Shown: positions 15,411-23,749 of the stretch, one piece after another
How positions within the stretch are numbered: the stretch's first letter is position 1
How the letters are laid out: each line of letters starts with the position of its first letter
NCBI RefSeq assembly: GCF_000285535.1
Contig: NZ_HE610985.1
Span: forward strand, 272,022 to 328,772
Length of the DNA: 56,751 bases
Source: Bacillus timonensis
GTDB lineage: Bacteria; Bacillota; Bacilli; Bacillales; Bacillaceae_L
Reading direction: 5' to 3'
Notes under the pieces: generated by a model
What the model was told of the DNA's origin: nothing
Databases searched by the model: none
Seen by the model: the letters and a program-made list of their open reading frames with translations, nothing else
Position numbers and translations under genes: made by a program

Positions 15411-18026
15411 TTATTTTTTGAACGTTTCCTCAATAGCTTTTGCATTATTTTGTAAGGTAAGTTTGATTTTGCCATCGATGTTGCTGTTGTTTAGATGTTT
15501 ATGGAAATCGTCTAGATGTTTTAGTGCTTGATCTTTCTTACCTTTTTGGTAATGCTGTTCAGCTTGTGCTAATCGATTTTTAAGTTGTTGGGCTACAGAA
15601 TGCGGGATGCTCTCCGCTTTTTCAAGCTCACTGATTTGTTTAGCTAATGTGTCGGTTGTGACCTCAATTGTTACAACAATCGTGTTTGTTTTAACTTCAC
15701 CGCCATTATAGGATACAGTTGCATAAATCTCGGTTGTACCTGCATTTTTTCCGAGTATTTTCCCATTTTCAATGCTCGCAACATCAGGATTTGAATTAAT
15801 CCACTCGATTTGAGCTCCTGCTAGGTCAATTGTATTTCCATTGACAAGTGTCACAGTTAAATCCATGTTTTGCTCGGTACCTTGTATCATTGATTCCTTT
15901 TCGACAGTCACTATCCCATTTTCTAGTAGGACGGGTAGCTGATACAAGTTATGATCGGCGGTATAATAAATATTTCCTTCATTATCTACATCCATTAGTT
16001 GAACATTACCTGTAACCAATTGTTTACTGTTCATTGTTTCTGGATTAATAACGGTTAGCGTACGACCTGCTGTTGTATAAAGCAATCCTTGGTTATCCCA
16101 ACGTATGAAAAATGGTCGCCATTGGCTTCCTCGGTTTACACCTTTATAAAGTTGCTTACTTTTTACAATTTCTCGATTATCTGGGTTCATGGCAAAGATA
16201 ACAGTGTTGTAAGCACCAGCCTTATCTAATCCCCATGCTACACCCCAGACATTTCCATCTGGACCAACGGACAATTCACCTATCATTTCAGGTTTTTCCA
16301 GTCCATCCACTTTAAGGTCGAATACTTCATGTTTACCAGTTGCAACATCATATTCAAACATTTTGGCTATAGGTTCAGTTGGGTCAATACCAAGACCACC
16401 AGATATCGTGGAACCACCGAATACTGTTCCGTCGAGATAAGCTAGTCCAATGATACTTTGATTTTTTATGATATTTCGAATGGTATTCCACTGATTCGTT
16501 TTAGCATCGAAAATGGTGAGTGCTCCACCTAATTTTCCATAATCAGAAATGGTTCCGACAAAGAGCTTATCATCTCCAGATGTAAATGTGAAAGGTCTGC
16601 TTTGATCATCCTCGATGTCTTGAACTAACTCTGGATTCTCACCGCTTTTATCACCTGAGAAGGTAAAGGGTTGAGTTGGATCATATTTATAAATTTTTGC
16701 TCCGCCATAGGTCCCTAAATAGACGTCACCATTTAAAAATCCAATTCCTTCGATTTGGTGAGGATCGCGTTCATGAAGGATATACTGGTCAGTTGATGTA
16801 TCAAATATACCAAAAGAACCTTGATATCCACCCATATAGATTTTTTGATCTTCTCCAATTTCTAAGCTTTGCATTAATAATCCCTGCATGTCCACTTCAG
16901 GGTAACTAATCTGTACAGTATTTGTAGTAGGGTCATAAATTGAATATTCAATTTGATGATGTAAAATGGCTAATACGTCTTTACCACTTTCATCTTTTAT
17001 CCAACGCATCGCTTTAGCAGGGGTAGCAGGTAACTGTACAGTTGGTTCCACCTTTGCTTTTTGATGTGTTGTCATATCATATGTCCATAACTGTTGTGTG
17101 TTTTTATTAATGTAATAAAGAATGTTCTCATTGTATGGGGAAGGGGAAGAGATAAGCCCATCAAATGTGTTCTCATCTTGCCAATTCATCGTGCTCATTT
17201 CTTCACCTGTTGTCTTATCGATGGTAACCAGTGATGTTCCATAGGCAACAAAAAGATAATTTCCATATTCCCAAATATTTGATATTTGAGTTGATTCACC
17301 AGTGATTGGTAATTTTATTTCGGTTCTTTCACCAGTAGCAAGATCCATTTTCATTAAATAGGCAGTTGTTCCCGTTCCAACATATAGACTTTCTTCTGTA
17401 ATTCCAAGTCCTCTTGCATATTGCTGACCTTCATAAAAAGTACCTAGATCTTTAAATTGAGCAGATTCAATATCGTATTCAAACACTTTTGCATTTGGAT
17501 AGGTGGCCCCATAAATTTTTCCATCATTGGATGCTTCTAATTGCCAAACCCAATTATCAGATGGGTTTTTCCCGAGTTGCTCTAATCGTTTTTCCTTCAC
17601 TACATATCGGTATAAAATTCCATCATAGGTGCCTGCAAAATAAACATTTCCATCCGCACCTACAACCATTGCCCAGACGACATCACTTCCAGGTAAGCCT
17701 GCGGAAAATATTTTTTCACCTGTTTTTGCATCAGCTGCATAAAACGTTGCTGGTGAACCGTTCGTTGCATAGTAGACTTCACCATCTCCAATCGCTACTC
17801 CTTGCGATTTAGCAGCCAACGCAGCAGGACCATGATTAATAGGTTTTCCATAATCAACTGGAAAATCTAGATTGTTAGATTCCATTTCAACAACCCTTTC
17901 GCTATCATTGTTTTTTTCGCTGGAGGCATCAACTTTTTTTATTGGTTGTAGGAAGAATGGGAAGGTTGATAGTACTAGACTCAATGTTAATAAAGCAATA
18001 CTGACTTTTTTTAGATATTTATTCAA
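15411..18026 (-). CDS. Secreted beta-propeller protein with Big_2-type Ig domain
   Basis: An 871-aa exported protein, TTG start 8 bases after AAAGGAGG. A signal peptide spans residues 1-35 (ending PIKKVDASSE). Residues about 55-690 form a propeller very similar to that of the convergent 1289-aa protein: both share [21 protein letters not shown], RPFxxTSGDxKLFVGTI and FGGS/TS in the same order. The N-terminal CBM repeats are missing. After it comes a Big_2-like Ig domain (VTLVNGNTIDLAGAQIEW, residues about 710-780) and a helical C-terminal module (FIVAR/FIMAH-like, EQHYQKGKKDQALKHLDDFH). Probably an accessory or catalytic protein acting on the same extracellular polymer as its paralogue. Confidence 0.78.
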   Translation of the reverse strand: MNKYLKKVSIALLTLSLVLSTFPFFLQPIKKVDASSEKNNDSERVVEMESNNLDFPVDYGKPINHGPAALAAKSQGVAIGDGEVYYATNGSPATFYAADAKTGEKIFSAGLPGSDVVWAMVVGADGNVYFAGTYDGILYRYVVKEKRLEQLGKNPSDNWVWQLEASNDGKIYGATYPNAKVFEYDIESAQFKDLGTFYEGQQYARGLGITEESLYVGTGTTAYLMKMDLATGERTEIKLPITGESTQISNIWEYGNYLFVAYGTSLVTIDKTTGEEMSTMNWQDENTFDGLISSPSPYNENILYYINKNTQQLWTYDMTTHQKAKVEPTVQLPATPAKAMRWIKDESGKDVLAILHHQIEYSIYDPTTNTVQISYPEVDMQGLLMQSLEIGEDQKIYMGGYQGSFGIFDTSTDQYILHERDPHQIEGIGFLNGDVYLGTYGGAKIYKYDPTQPFTFSGDKSGENPELVQDIEDDQSRPFTFTSGDDKLFVGTISDYGKLGGALTIFDAKTNQWNTIRNIIKNQSIIGLAYLDGTVFGGSTISGGLGIDPTEPIAKMFEYDVATGKHEVFDLKVDGLEKPEMIGELSVGPDGNVWGVAWGLDKAGAYNTVIFAMNPDNREIVKSKQLYKGVNRGSQWRPFFIRWDNQGLLYTTAGRTLTVINPETMNSKQLVTGNVQLMDVDNEGNIYYTADHNLYQLPVLLENGIVTVEKESMIQGTEQNMDLTVTLVNGNTIDLAGAQIEWINSNPDVASIENGKILGKNAGTTEIYATVSYNGGEVKTNTIVVTIEVTTDTLAKQISELEKAESIPHSVAQQLKNRLAQAEQHYQKGKKDQALKHLDDFHKHLNNSNIDGKIKLTLQNNAKAIEETFKK

Positions 18027-18330
18027 ATGTTTTTCCTCCTTTTATGTAATGAGTTGGTAGCCTTTTGTTATAAAAATGTGTTATTATTTCTCCAAAAATT
18101 CTTTTCAAACGTTTCACATACAAAAACGCCTCCAATCTTCTACTATTAAAATTCCTTACCTCTGAAACTATTAAAAATTTTCTGACTTCATTTAAAGAAT
18201 AATGAAAGAGTTTAGTCTTTAAAATGTCGTTAATGTTTTTAGGTAAAAAGTAGTAGTAGTCTAACATCTTAAAATCGTACGAAAGGTGGGGGAATACCTT
18301 ATAAGTAGTTAAGGGGAGGGGAGTTACTAT
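18027..18330 (-). other. Upstream region of the propeller gene
   Basis: An AT-rich stretch of about 300 bases without a credible gene. It holds the AAAGGAGG ribosome site for the gene at 18026 and, near 18101-18117, a partly symmetric TCAAACGTTTCA element that resembles operators of LacI-family regulators but misses the cre consensus at two key positions. No other structure was seen. Confidence 0.4.
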
Positions 18331-18366
18331 AAAAAAGACTACACTTGAATCAAATCAAATGTAGTC
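18331..18366 (-). terminator. Intrinsic terminator of the FAD oxidoreductase gene
   Basis: Minus-strand stem GACTACA/TGTAGTC with a 16-base loop, followed by TTTTTT. It lies 9 bases after the stop codon of the gene starting at 19970. Confidence 0.8.
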
Positions 18367-18374
18367 CTGCTAGG

Positions 18375-19970
18375 TCATTTCTTCCCAAATGTCTCTTTCA
18401 TCCGTAATACTGGGTCATCCTCAATGGATTCATCCCATTGTAGTACTTGTCCGTAGGAGACCAATTCCATTTTTAATTGATCATAAGAAATGTCCTGTAC
18501 TGTTGTTTTATTTTTATGGGCTAATGCAGCCGCAGCTCCTGCTGATTGCCCTAAAATCATGAATACGGGTTCCATTCGAATGGAACCGTAGGCAATATGG
18601 GAACTAGATAAACAAACAGGAACAAGTAAGTTTGTGCAATCTTGAGCCTTTGGTCGAATCGAACGATATGAGATAGGGTAAGGTGAAATCGGGATTTCTA
18701 CGTCGCCTTCATTGTATACACGACCATCAATAATCACTCTTCTCACATGATGGGAATCCATTTGATAGGATGCAAGTCCGATTGAGTCAGCTATCGTCTT
18801 CTCGCCTAAACAATTGTGATCTGTCATCACATAATCAGCTATCATTCTCCTTGCTTCACGTATATATAACTGATGTGGCCAATGCCCAGTTTCTTCGAAT
18901 TCATCACGGGCTAAGCCCCAATGGGAGACCTCGTCACGAATACTTTTCGGAACCTGTTCATCATTTGCTAAAAAATAGAGCAAGCCAAGATTATAAGTAA
19001 CATGGTCTTGAAAGATTCTTTCACGTGTTTCAAAATCTCCATCTGGCCATTGATAATTCATTCCGATATTGTCAGTTGAAAATCCTCCATAGTTATTTAA
19101 ATCTGTCTTTCCATTTGGCAACATCGTATGAAGATTCATCGCATCCCATACACCTGCATGGAGATAACGCAACAATAAGGAGTAGCGGTCCCGGTTATAG
19201 GATGGTGGTTTGGGAAAAGGAACTTGATTATGGGTACGATTTGTTAAGCAAATTCGGAAATTATAGGCCTGTATTCGATGATCACCTTGTCCTTGATACC
19301 CAAGAGTGTCGTGACTCGTTTCCGTAATACCTGGTAAAACACCACTAGAAGGGTAGCCTTCGATTACATAAGGATCAATCCATTTCTCAAATTGATGATG
19401 GGGGTGTCCAAATTGAATCCCATTATATGTCTCTTTATAAGTGGCATTCGATTCTCTACCTACGATATACGTAACACCTGCTTTGGCCATCACATCGCCC
19501 TCATAGCTAGCATCAATGAAAATGTCGCCTATATATGTCGTTCCATCTTCCATGGTGATTTCTGTTATCCCGTTATTCTCTTTGTTTACTTCTATTACAT
19601 GCTGTTGATAAACCACTTCAATCTCGTAATCCTTAAGCCACTTCTCAAACACATATTTGGCTGCTTTTGGTTCAAATGTCCACTGTTCGTTCGTATTGTA
19701 GTAGTTTCCTAATTCCTGAAAGAATTTTCTCGATAAACCACCGATTGCCTCTTTTGCACCAATATCAGAAGCACCTAATCCACTTGCCGTGATACCGCCA
19801 ATATTTTTCCCGAATTCAGCAATGACGACAGATAGACCCATTCGCTTCGCTTGAATCGCTGCTGTTATACCAGCGGGTGTCGCACCATAGACAATTAAAT
19901 CTCTTTGGATGATGGCTGGGTCATTTGCTTTCGGAGTAGGAACGTAATAATGTAATTGACTGAAGTCCAT
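18375..19970 (-). CDS. FAD-dependent oxidoreductase (FAD_oxidored family)
   Basis: A 531-aa cytoplasmic flavoprotein of the FAD_oxidored type. The FAD-binding motif LIVYGATPAGITAAIQAKRMG is near residues 26-46 (GxTPAG replaces GxGxxG, as usual in this family). Further signs are GGITASGLGASDIG, the second FAD contact DIFIDASYEGDVMAKAGV and the C-terminal LGQSAGAAAALA. Members commonly sit in glycan- and sugar-acid-utilisation loci; the reaction is usually unknown. The start follows AAGGAGG. A promoter carrying the locus-wide regulatory element lies at 20022-20066, and this ties the gene to the regulon of the GGDEF-like regulator. A second member of this family is at 36400. Confidence 0.85.
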   Translation of the reverse strand: MDFSQLHYYVPTPKANDPAIIQRDLIVYGATPAGITAAIQAKRMGLSVVIAEFGKNIGGITASGLGASDIGAKEAIGGLSRKFFQELGNYYNTNEQWTFEPKAAKYVFEKWLKDYEIEVVYQQHVIEVNKENNGITEITMEDGTTYIGDIFIDASYEGDVMAKAGVTYIVGRESNATYKETYNGIQFGHPHHQFEKWIDPYVIEGYPSSGVLPGITETSHDTLGYQGQGDHRIQAYNFRICLTNRTHNQVPFPKPPSYNRDRYSLLLRYLHAGVWDAMNLHTMLPNGKTDLNNYGGFSTDNIGMNYQWPDGDFETRERIFQDHVTYNLGLLYFLANDEQVPKSIRDEVSHWGLARDEFEETGHWPHQLYIREARRMIADYVMTDHNCLGEKTIADSIGLASYQMDSHHVRRVIIDGRVYNEGDVEIPISPYPISYRSIRPKAQDCTNLLVPVCLSSSHIAYGSIRMEPVFMILGQSAGAAAALAHKNKTTVQDISYDQLKMELVSYGQVLQWDESIEDDPVLRMKETFGKK

Positions 19971-20021
19971 TGATATCCTCCTTAAATGGGTATGATGATA
20001 ACCCTTTCAAACCTATTTAAA

Positions 20022-20066
20022 AGTTTAAAAGAATACTAGAAATAATCAAGACTTTTAACGGACTTT
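20022..20066 (-). promoter_or_regulatory. Promoter with regulon element, FAD oxidoreductase gene
   Basis: On the minus strand: AAAGTC-N8-GTC-TTGATT, then 16 bases, then TAAACT. The element abuts the -35 exactly as in the three other promoters of the locus (20806, 22145, 27991), although A-to-T changes occur in both GAC triplets. Confidence 0.5.
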
Positions 20067-20092
20067 AAGTCAGAACGTAGTTTCATTCCATT

Positions 20093-20122
20093 AAAAAGAG
20101 TGTCCCAAATAAGGACACTCTT
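20093..20122 (-). terminator. Intrinsic terminator of the DUF624 gene
   Basis: AAGAGTGTCC pairs with GGACACTCTT; on the minus strand the 3' arm runs into TTTTTAA. It lies 18 bases after the stop of the DUF624 gene. Confidence 0.85.
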
Positions 20123-20140
20123 AAAGAGATTGTGTATTTA

Positions 20141-20776
20141 TTACTGTGTAATCAACTTTTTCTTATTAATTTTCAAGAATGCACGGTTACTAGACCACGT
20201 AACTGCTAGTGCTAACACACTTCCTGTAAAAAACGGAATCATCCCTGGTATTAAATTTACAACAATTCCAACAAGCATACATGCTGTTAGAATAAGAATC
20301 GTCTCTAAAAGAGAACTTGCTGCAATTAAAAAGGCTTGTTTGATATATTGAAAGTATTTCAAGTCAAATTGTAGATATACGGGAAAGAAATACAATAAGG
20401 TTACAAAATACGAAATGGCTAGAAATAATAGAATTGGAAAAAGAAATTGCAATTTATCTATATTCTTTTGTAAAAACATAAAATCATAGAGTAAGATATA
20501 TCCAATTAAAATGAAAAATAGGCCAAATTTATTTAGCGAAATAAATTCGTTCTTGTAGGTTTTCCAAAACGATTGAAAGATCTTTTCAACTGGTTCTTTA
20601 CGAAGCCATTTTTGGACAATGGCAAACATAGCACCAGTTGAAGGGAATAGGCCGAGCACACCCAGACCTAAAAGTGTAAAACTAATCCACAGTATATTTA
20701 CATATGCAATCTTCAACATCATAATGGCAAAATGATTAAATTTTTCCCATCCACCCAAATCAACCACCTCAATCAA
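20141..20776 (-). CDS. DUF624 (YesL-like) membrane protein
   Basis: A 211-aa integral membrane protein with about five helices (residues about 20-45, 75-95, 105-130, 145-170 and 175-195). The N-terminal pattern (FAIMMLKIAYVNILWISFTLLGLGVLGLFPST) is the DUF624 signature: it includes the G-x-G-x-x-G-x-x-P-S/A-T turn. YesL-type proteins lie beside sugar ABC importers and pectin or glycan loci in Bacillus and may be accessory transport or sensing proteins; mechanism unknown. It is transcribed away from the GNAT gene, with 205 bases between starts. Confidence 0.82.
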   Translation of the reverse strand: MIEVVDLGGWEKFNHFAIMMLKIAYVNILWISFTLLGLGVLGLFPSTGAMFAIVQKWLRKEPVEKIFQSFWKTYKNEFISLNKFGLFFILIGYILLYDFMFLQKNIDKLQFLFPILLFLAISYFVTLLYFFPVYLQFDLKYFQYIKQAFLIAASSLLETILILTACMLVGIVVNLIPGMIPFFTGSVLALAVTWSSNRAFLKINKKKLITQ

Positions 20777-20805
20777 TTTGTTAAAAAATCACTAGAAAAA
20801 TATTT

Positions 20806-20851
20806 AAAGACAATAAATAGACTTGTCACTTGTTAAAATTCACATAAAATA
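20806..20851 (+). promoter_or_regulatory. Promoter with regulon element, GNAT gene
   Basis: AAAGAC-N8-GAC-TTGTCA (20806-20828), then 16 bases to TAAAAT (20845-20850). The first 24 bases match the element at 22145 with a single difference. It points to the gene starting at 20982 and also lies 30 bases from the divergent DUF624 start. Confidence 0.65.
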
Positions 20852-20981
20852 GTAAGTAAGTATTGGTAAGTATAGTTTAGTTGTATTATAACATGGATTG
20901 TAATGGTAGCGATTCCATTTTTAAAACGCTTATATTAGCCATGGACATTTTGTGATAAAAAATGCAAAAAGAGGTGAACAA

Positions 20982-22064
20982 ATGCTAGAATTCCGATTAG
21001 TAGAAGAAGATGAGTTTCAACAAGCCATTGATTTAGCCGATAAGGTTTTTCGTAAAAAAGGGCATGTGTCGATGGGAATTGCCTTTCCACAAGTGTTTTC
21101 TGCAGCGTTGAATCAATCTTATGGTGCTTTTGTCGATGATAAACTAGTTTCATTTATTGGATTAGTCCCATCCATTCTTCATCTTGAAGATGCTGAGGTA
21201 CAGGCTTTTTCAATTGGTGCTGTCTGTACAGACCCTGACTATCGTAAAAAGGGCTTCGCAAACAAACTATTAGAGAAAGTCTTTGATCATGTCAACAATT
21301 CTGATGCATCCGTTCTATTTATTTCAGGAGATTTACCACTCTATCTTAAACAAGGTTGTACGTTCTATGGAAAAATGAATCAATATAAGATTCATAGGGG
21401 TGATATCACAGCGGATACCTCTTTAAACGTAAGAGAGCTTGGCTCCTATGATTGGTTTCAACTTAGAAAGCTAAGCCATGATCGAAATATACGCTATGAA
21501 CAAACTATTTTCGAAATAGCGCAGCTCACTAAGGCTGCTGGATATGCAAGTATTTTTAAAATGAAACATAAGGTCCTTGTTGCCGAAAAAAACCATGAAG
21601 TAACAGCATTTTTACTATTCGGAGTGCCATATGAAGAACAAGAAGGGGTGGACTCTCACGTCATTGAATGGGGGGGAGACCCACTTGCAATCACCACCTT
21701 GCTTTCAGAAGCATTTACATATGGACTCGATTCTTTGACATGGAACGTTCCAAGCTATGAAAAAGAACTTATTCAAGCTCTTGACTTGTTACAGGAAAAG
21801 GTAGAAAAGACATATCCAGGAACAATAAAGATCATGAATTTGGATCGTTTGCTAAACCAGCTTAACCCATATTTTAAAGACAAGTTAGACATATCAACTG
21901 TAGACGAAAATCAAAAACGCCTTTTAGGTAAAGAAATTTCGGTTTTCATGAGTAATTCTCAAGTAGAAGAATTGATTTTAAAAGGCAGCAAAAACGTAGA
22001 TTCCTATTTTGGGGATGTATTTCCAATCCCATTTCCATTTCCACAAGGTTTGAATTATGTGTAG
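20982..22064 (+). CDS. GNAT family N-acetyltransferase
   Basis: A 360-aa protein with an N-terminal GNAT domain (residues about 1-135): AFSIGAVCTDPDYRKKGFANKLLE includes the acetyl-CoA pyrophosphate-binding R/Q-x-x-G-x-A/G motif (RKKGFA), and LPLYLKQGC/FY fits the last strand. The C-terminal half resembles the extended GNAT architecture (Eis-like), but no clear second domain is seen. The reaction is acetyl transfer from acetyl-CoA to an amine; a natural guess in this locus is an amino sugar, but this is inference. I place the start at ATG 20982, preceded by AGAGGTG; an upstream GTG adds ten residues but lacks a ribosome site. Its promoter carries the regulon element. Confidence 0.8.
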   Translation: MLEFRLVEEDEFQQAIDLADKVFRKKGHVSMGIAFPQVFSAALNQSYGAFVDDKLVSFIGLVPSILHLEDAEVQAFSIGAVCTDPDYRKKGFANKLLEKVFDHVNNSDASVLFISGDLPLYLKQGCTFYGKMNQYKIHRGDITADTSLNVRELGSYDWFQLRKLSHDRNIRYEQTIFEIAQLTKAAGYASIFKMKHKVLVAEKNHEVTAFLLFGVPYEEQEGVDSHVIEWGGDPLAITTLLSEAFTYGLDSLTWNVPSYEKELIQALDLLQEKVEKTYPGTIKIMNLDRLLNQLNPYFKDKLDISTVDENQKRLLGKEISVFMSNSQVEELILKGSKNVDSYFGDVFPIPFPFPQGLNYV

Positions 22065-22144
22065 GATGAGGGGAGCATGCAGAATAGCCCTTTTTACCCA
22101 AAATTAAATTAGTATAGGAACTAAATTAAATTTCATTTTCTATT

Positions 22145-22190
22145 AAAGACAATTAATAGACTTGTCACAATATCCCAAACAAACTAGAAT
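22145..22190 (+). promoter_or_regulatory. Promoter with regulon element, sugar ABC importer operon
   Basis: AAAGAC-N8-GAC-TTGTCA (22145-22167), 17 bases, then TAGAAT (22185-22190). The transcript would have a leader of about 180 bases before the binding-protein gene, passing a cre-like site and an 8-bp inverted repeat. Confidence 0.7.
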
Positions 22191-22235
22191 ATAAGTAATC
22201 GAGCAAGATATGTAGCAAATTTTTTTATAAATAGT

Positions 22236-22281
22236 TGTTACCGCTTCCAATTATGCGTATTTTCAGTAAAAAACGGTAACA
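22236..22281 (+). promoter_or_regulatory. cre-like site and inverted repeat in the ABC operon leader
   Basis: TGTTACCGCTTCCA (22236-22249) fits the cre pattern TGNNANCGNTNNCA. Its first eight bases, TGTTACCG, recur as the exact inverse CGGTAACA at 22274-22281, so the leader RNA could form a hairpin or the DNA could hold a dyad operator. Placement downstream of the promoter would suit roadblock repression by CcpA. The remainder of this 311-base gap shows only AT-rich DNA and the AGGGGG-type ribosome site. Confidence 0.55.
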
Positions 22282-22375
22282 GATTAAAGGGGGGATGGAG
22301 AGACAGCATATCGTTTCCAGGTTATTAGACTTTGAGATTTTTTGTGAACTTAACTAAATAGGGGGAATTTCGTAG

Positions 22376-23644
22376 ATGAATAAGAAACGTTTTTCGTTCA
22401 TGGCACTTTTGCTTTCAGGTAGCTTACTTTTTTCTGCTTGTAGTAATGATTCGTCAGCAACACCTGATAAAGGAAAAGATTCAGGCAAAGTTGATGGAGA
22501 AATAACCGTTTGGGTTCATCCTTATACAGCTGATGCTAAGAAGGAAGAAGAAATGTGGAAAGAAATCACTGCAAACTACAATGAAGAGTTTCCTGACGTA
22601 GAAGTAAACATTGAAACAATCCCATGGGCAAATCGAGACCAAAAAGTTCTTACTGCACTAGCAGCTAACAATGGGCCAGATGTGTTCTATGCGATTCCTG
22701 ACCAAATGCCGCAATATGCAGATGTAGGAATGCTTTTAGAACTAGATCCATATTTAGAGGAATCCGATCTTGAAGGGTTCGTTGATACTTCATTAGTATC
22801 TACTACATGGAAAGACAAAAAGTATGGATTACCAATCCTGCAAGAAGCTTATACATTCATTTATAATCTAGACGTCGTGAAGGCGATTGGTGAAGATCCA
22901 GCAAATCTTCCAACAACTTGGGAAGAGTTTGAGGCATGGGCAGCTAAAGCGAAAGAAAAAGGTTTCTATGGATTAAACTATCTTGGAGGAGGTTCCATGA
23001 ATGGAACAATCTATCCTTGGATTTGGCAAGCTGGTGGCGATGTTGTAACAGAAGACAATAAAGTGTTAATCAATAGCCCAGAAAGTGTAAAAGCATTCGA
23101 AACGATTAATAATTTCTATCAAAAAGGGTATATTCCAGAAGATTCTATTACTGCAACCACTCAAGATGAATTATGGTTCGCTGGAAAAATAATGGCACAA
23201 CTTGGATCCGGAATAAGTATTACAATGATGGAAAAAGAAGGTAAATTTGATTTTGCCATTGCTCCTCCATTAACTGGCGAAAAGCAATTAACCTATGGTA
23301 CGACTGGAATGTTCGTTGTGCCTTCAAACAGTGATAATCCTGATGCAGCAGCAGAATTTGTAAAGTCTGTTACAAATCCTGAAAATCAACGTATTTTTAA
23401 CACTGTAACTCAATATATCCCGACACAAGAAGAAGCAAAGGATATCTTTGATTCGAATGAATATATGAGCCAATTAGCAACATATACACAATATGCATTA
23501 CCAGGTGTTATTCATCCAAAAGGTCGTGCAATCATGCCATTTATTCAAGCTGAAATTCAAGCTATGATGGCAGGAGACAAAACTCCTCAAGAAGCAGCAG
23601 ATGCAGCAGCTGAAGCAATAGAAGCTGAGTTAGCAAAGCCGTAA
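22376..23644 (+). CDS. Sugar ABC transporter, substrate-binding lipoprotein
   Basis: A 422-aa extracellular solute-binding protein of family 1. A signal peptide with lipobox LFSAC gives lipid-anchored Cys21. The body shows the family signature: ITVWVHPYT, AANNGPDVFYAIPDQMPQYA, LPTTWEEFEAWA, and the C-terminal AAEFVKSVTNPENQRIF. It captures an oligosaccharide outside the membrane for the two permeases that follow. No ATPase gene is present, as usual for CUT1 systems that share MsmX-type ATPase. AGGGGGAA lies before the ATG. A 14-bp hairpin after its stop probably raises its mRNA level relative to the permeases. Confidence 0.93.
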   Translation: MNKKRFSFMALLLSGSLLFSACSNDSSATPDKGKDSGKVDGEITVWVHPYTADAKKEEEMWKEITANYNEEFPDVEVNIETIPWANRDQKVLTALAANNGPDVFYAIPDQMPQYADVGMLLELDPYLEESDLEGFVDTSLVSTTWKDKKYGLPILQEAYTFIYNLDVVKAIGEDPANLPTTWEEFEAWAAKAKEKGFYGLNYLGGGSMNGTIYPWIWQAGGDVVTEDNKVLINSPESVKAFETINNFYQKGYIPEDSITATTQDELWFAGKIMAQLGSGISITMMEKEGKFDFAIAPPLTGEKQLTYGTTGMFVVPSNSDNPDAAAEFVKSVTNPENQRIFNTVTQYIPTQEEAKDIFDSNEYMSQLATYTQYALPGVIHPKGRAIMPFIQAEIQAMMAGDKTPQEAADAAAEAIEAELAKP

Positions 23645-23665
23645 AATAATAGCTTCTTTACGTAA

Positions 23666-23700
23666 AGAGAGTTTTATTCCTTTTGAGAATAAAACTCTCT
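23666..23700 (+). terminator. Intercistronic hairpin after the binding-protein gene
   Basis: A perfect 14-bp stem (AGAGAGTTTTATTC with GAATAAAACTCTCT) around a 7-base loop, without a T run. It probably protects the upstream mRNA end and partly attenuates read-through to the permeases. Confidence 0.7.
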
Positions 23701-23749
23701 GTTTATGAAAATTTGTTTTGTTTATCAATAAAAGAAATAAGGTGATAGC

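Noticed and set aside
15146-15411. Pro/Leu/Gly-rich minus-strand frames opposite the KPDKPGKP tail
   Set aside because: These are mirror translations of the repeat-coding tail, with no ribosome site.
18101-18117. cre-like TCAAACGTTTCA
   Set aside because: Centred on CG but the outer TG/CA positions of cre do not fit; could be another LacI-family operator, without support.
18194-18220. GTCTTT near AAAGAA upstream of the propeller gene at 15411
   Set aside because: The spacing to the opposite half-site is wrong and the AAAGAC half is degenerate.
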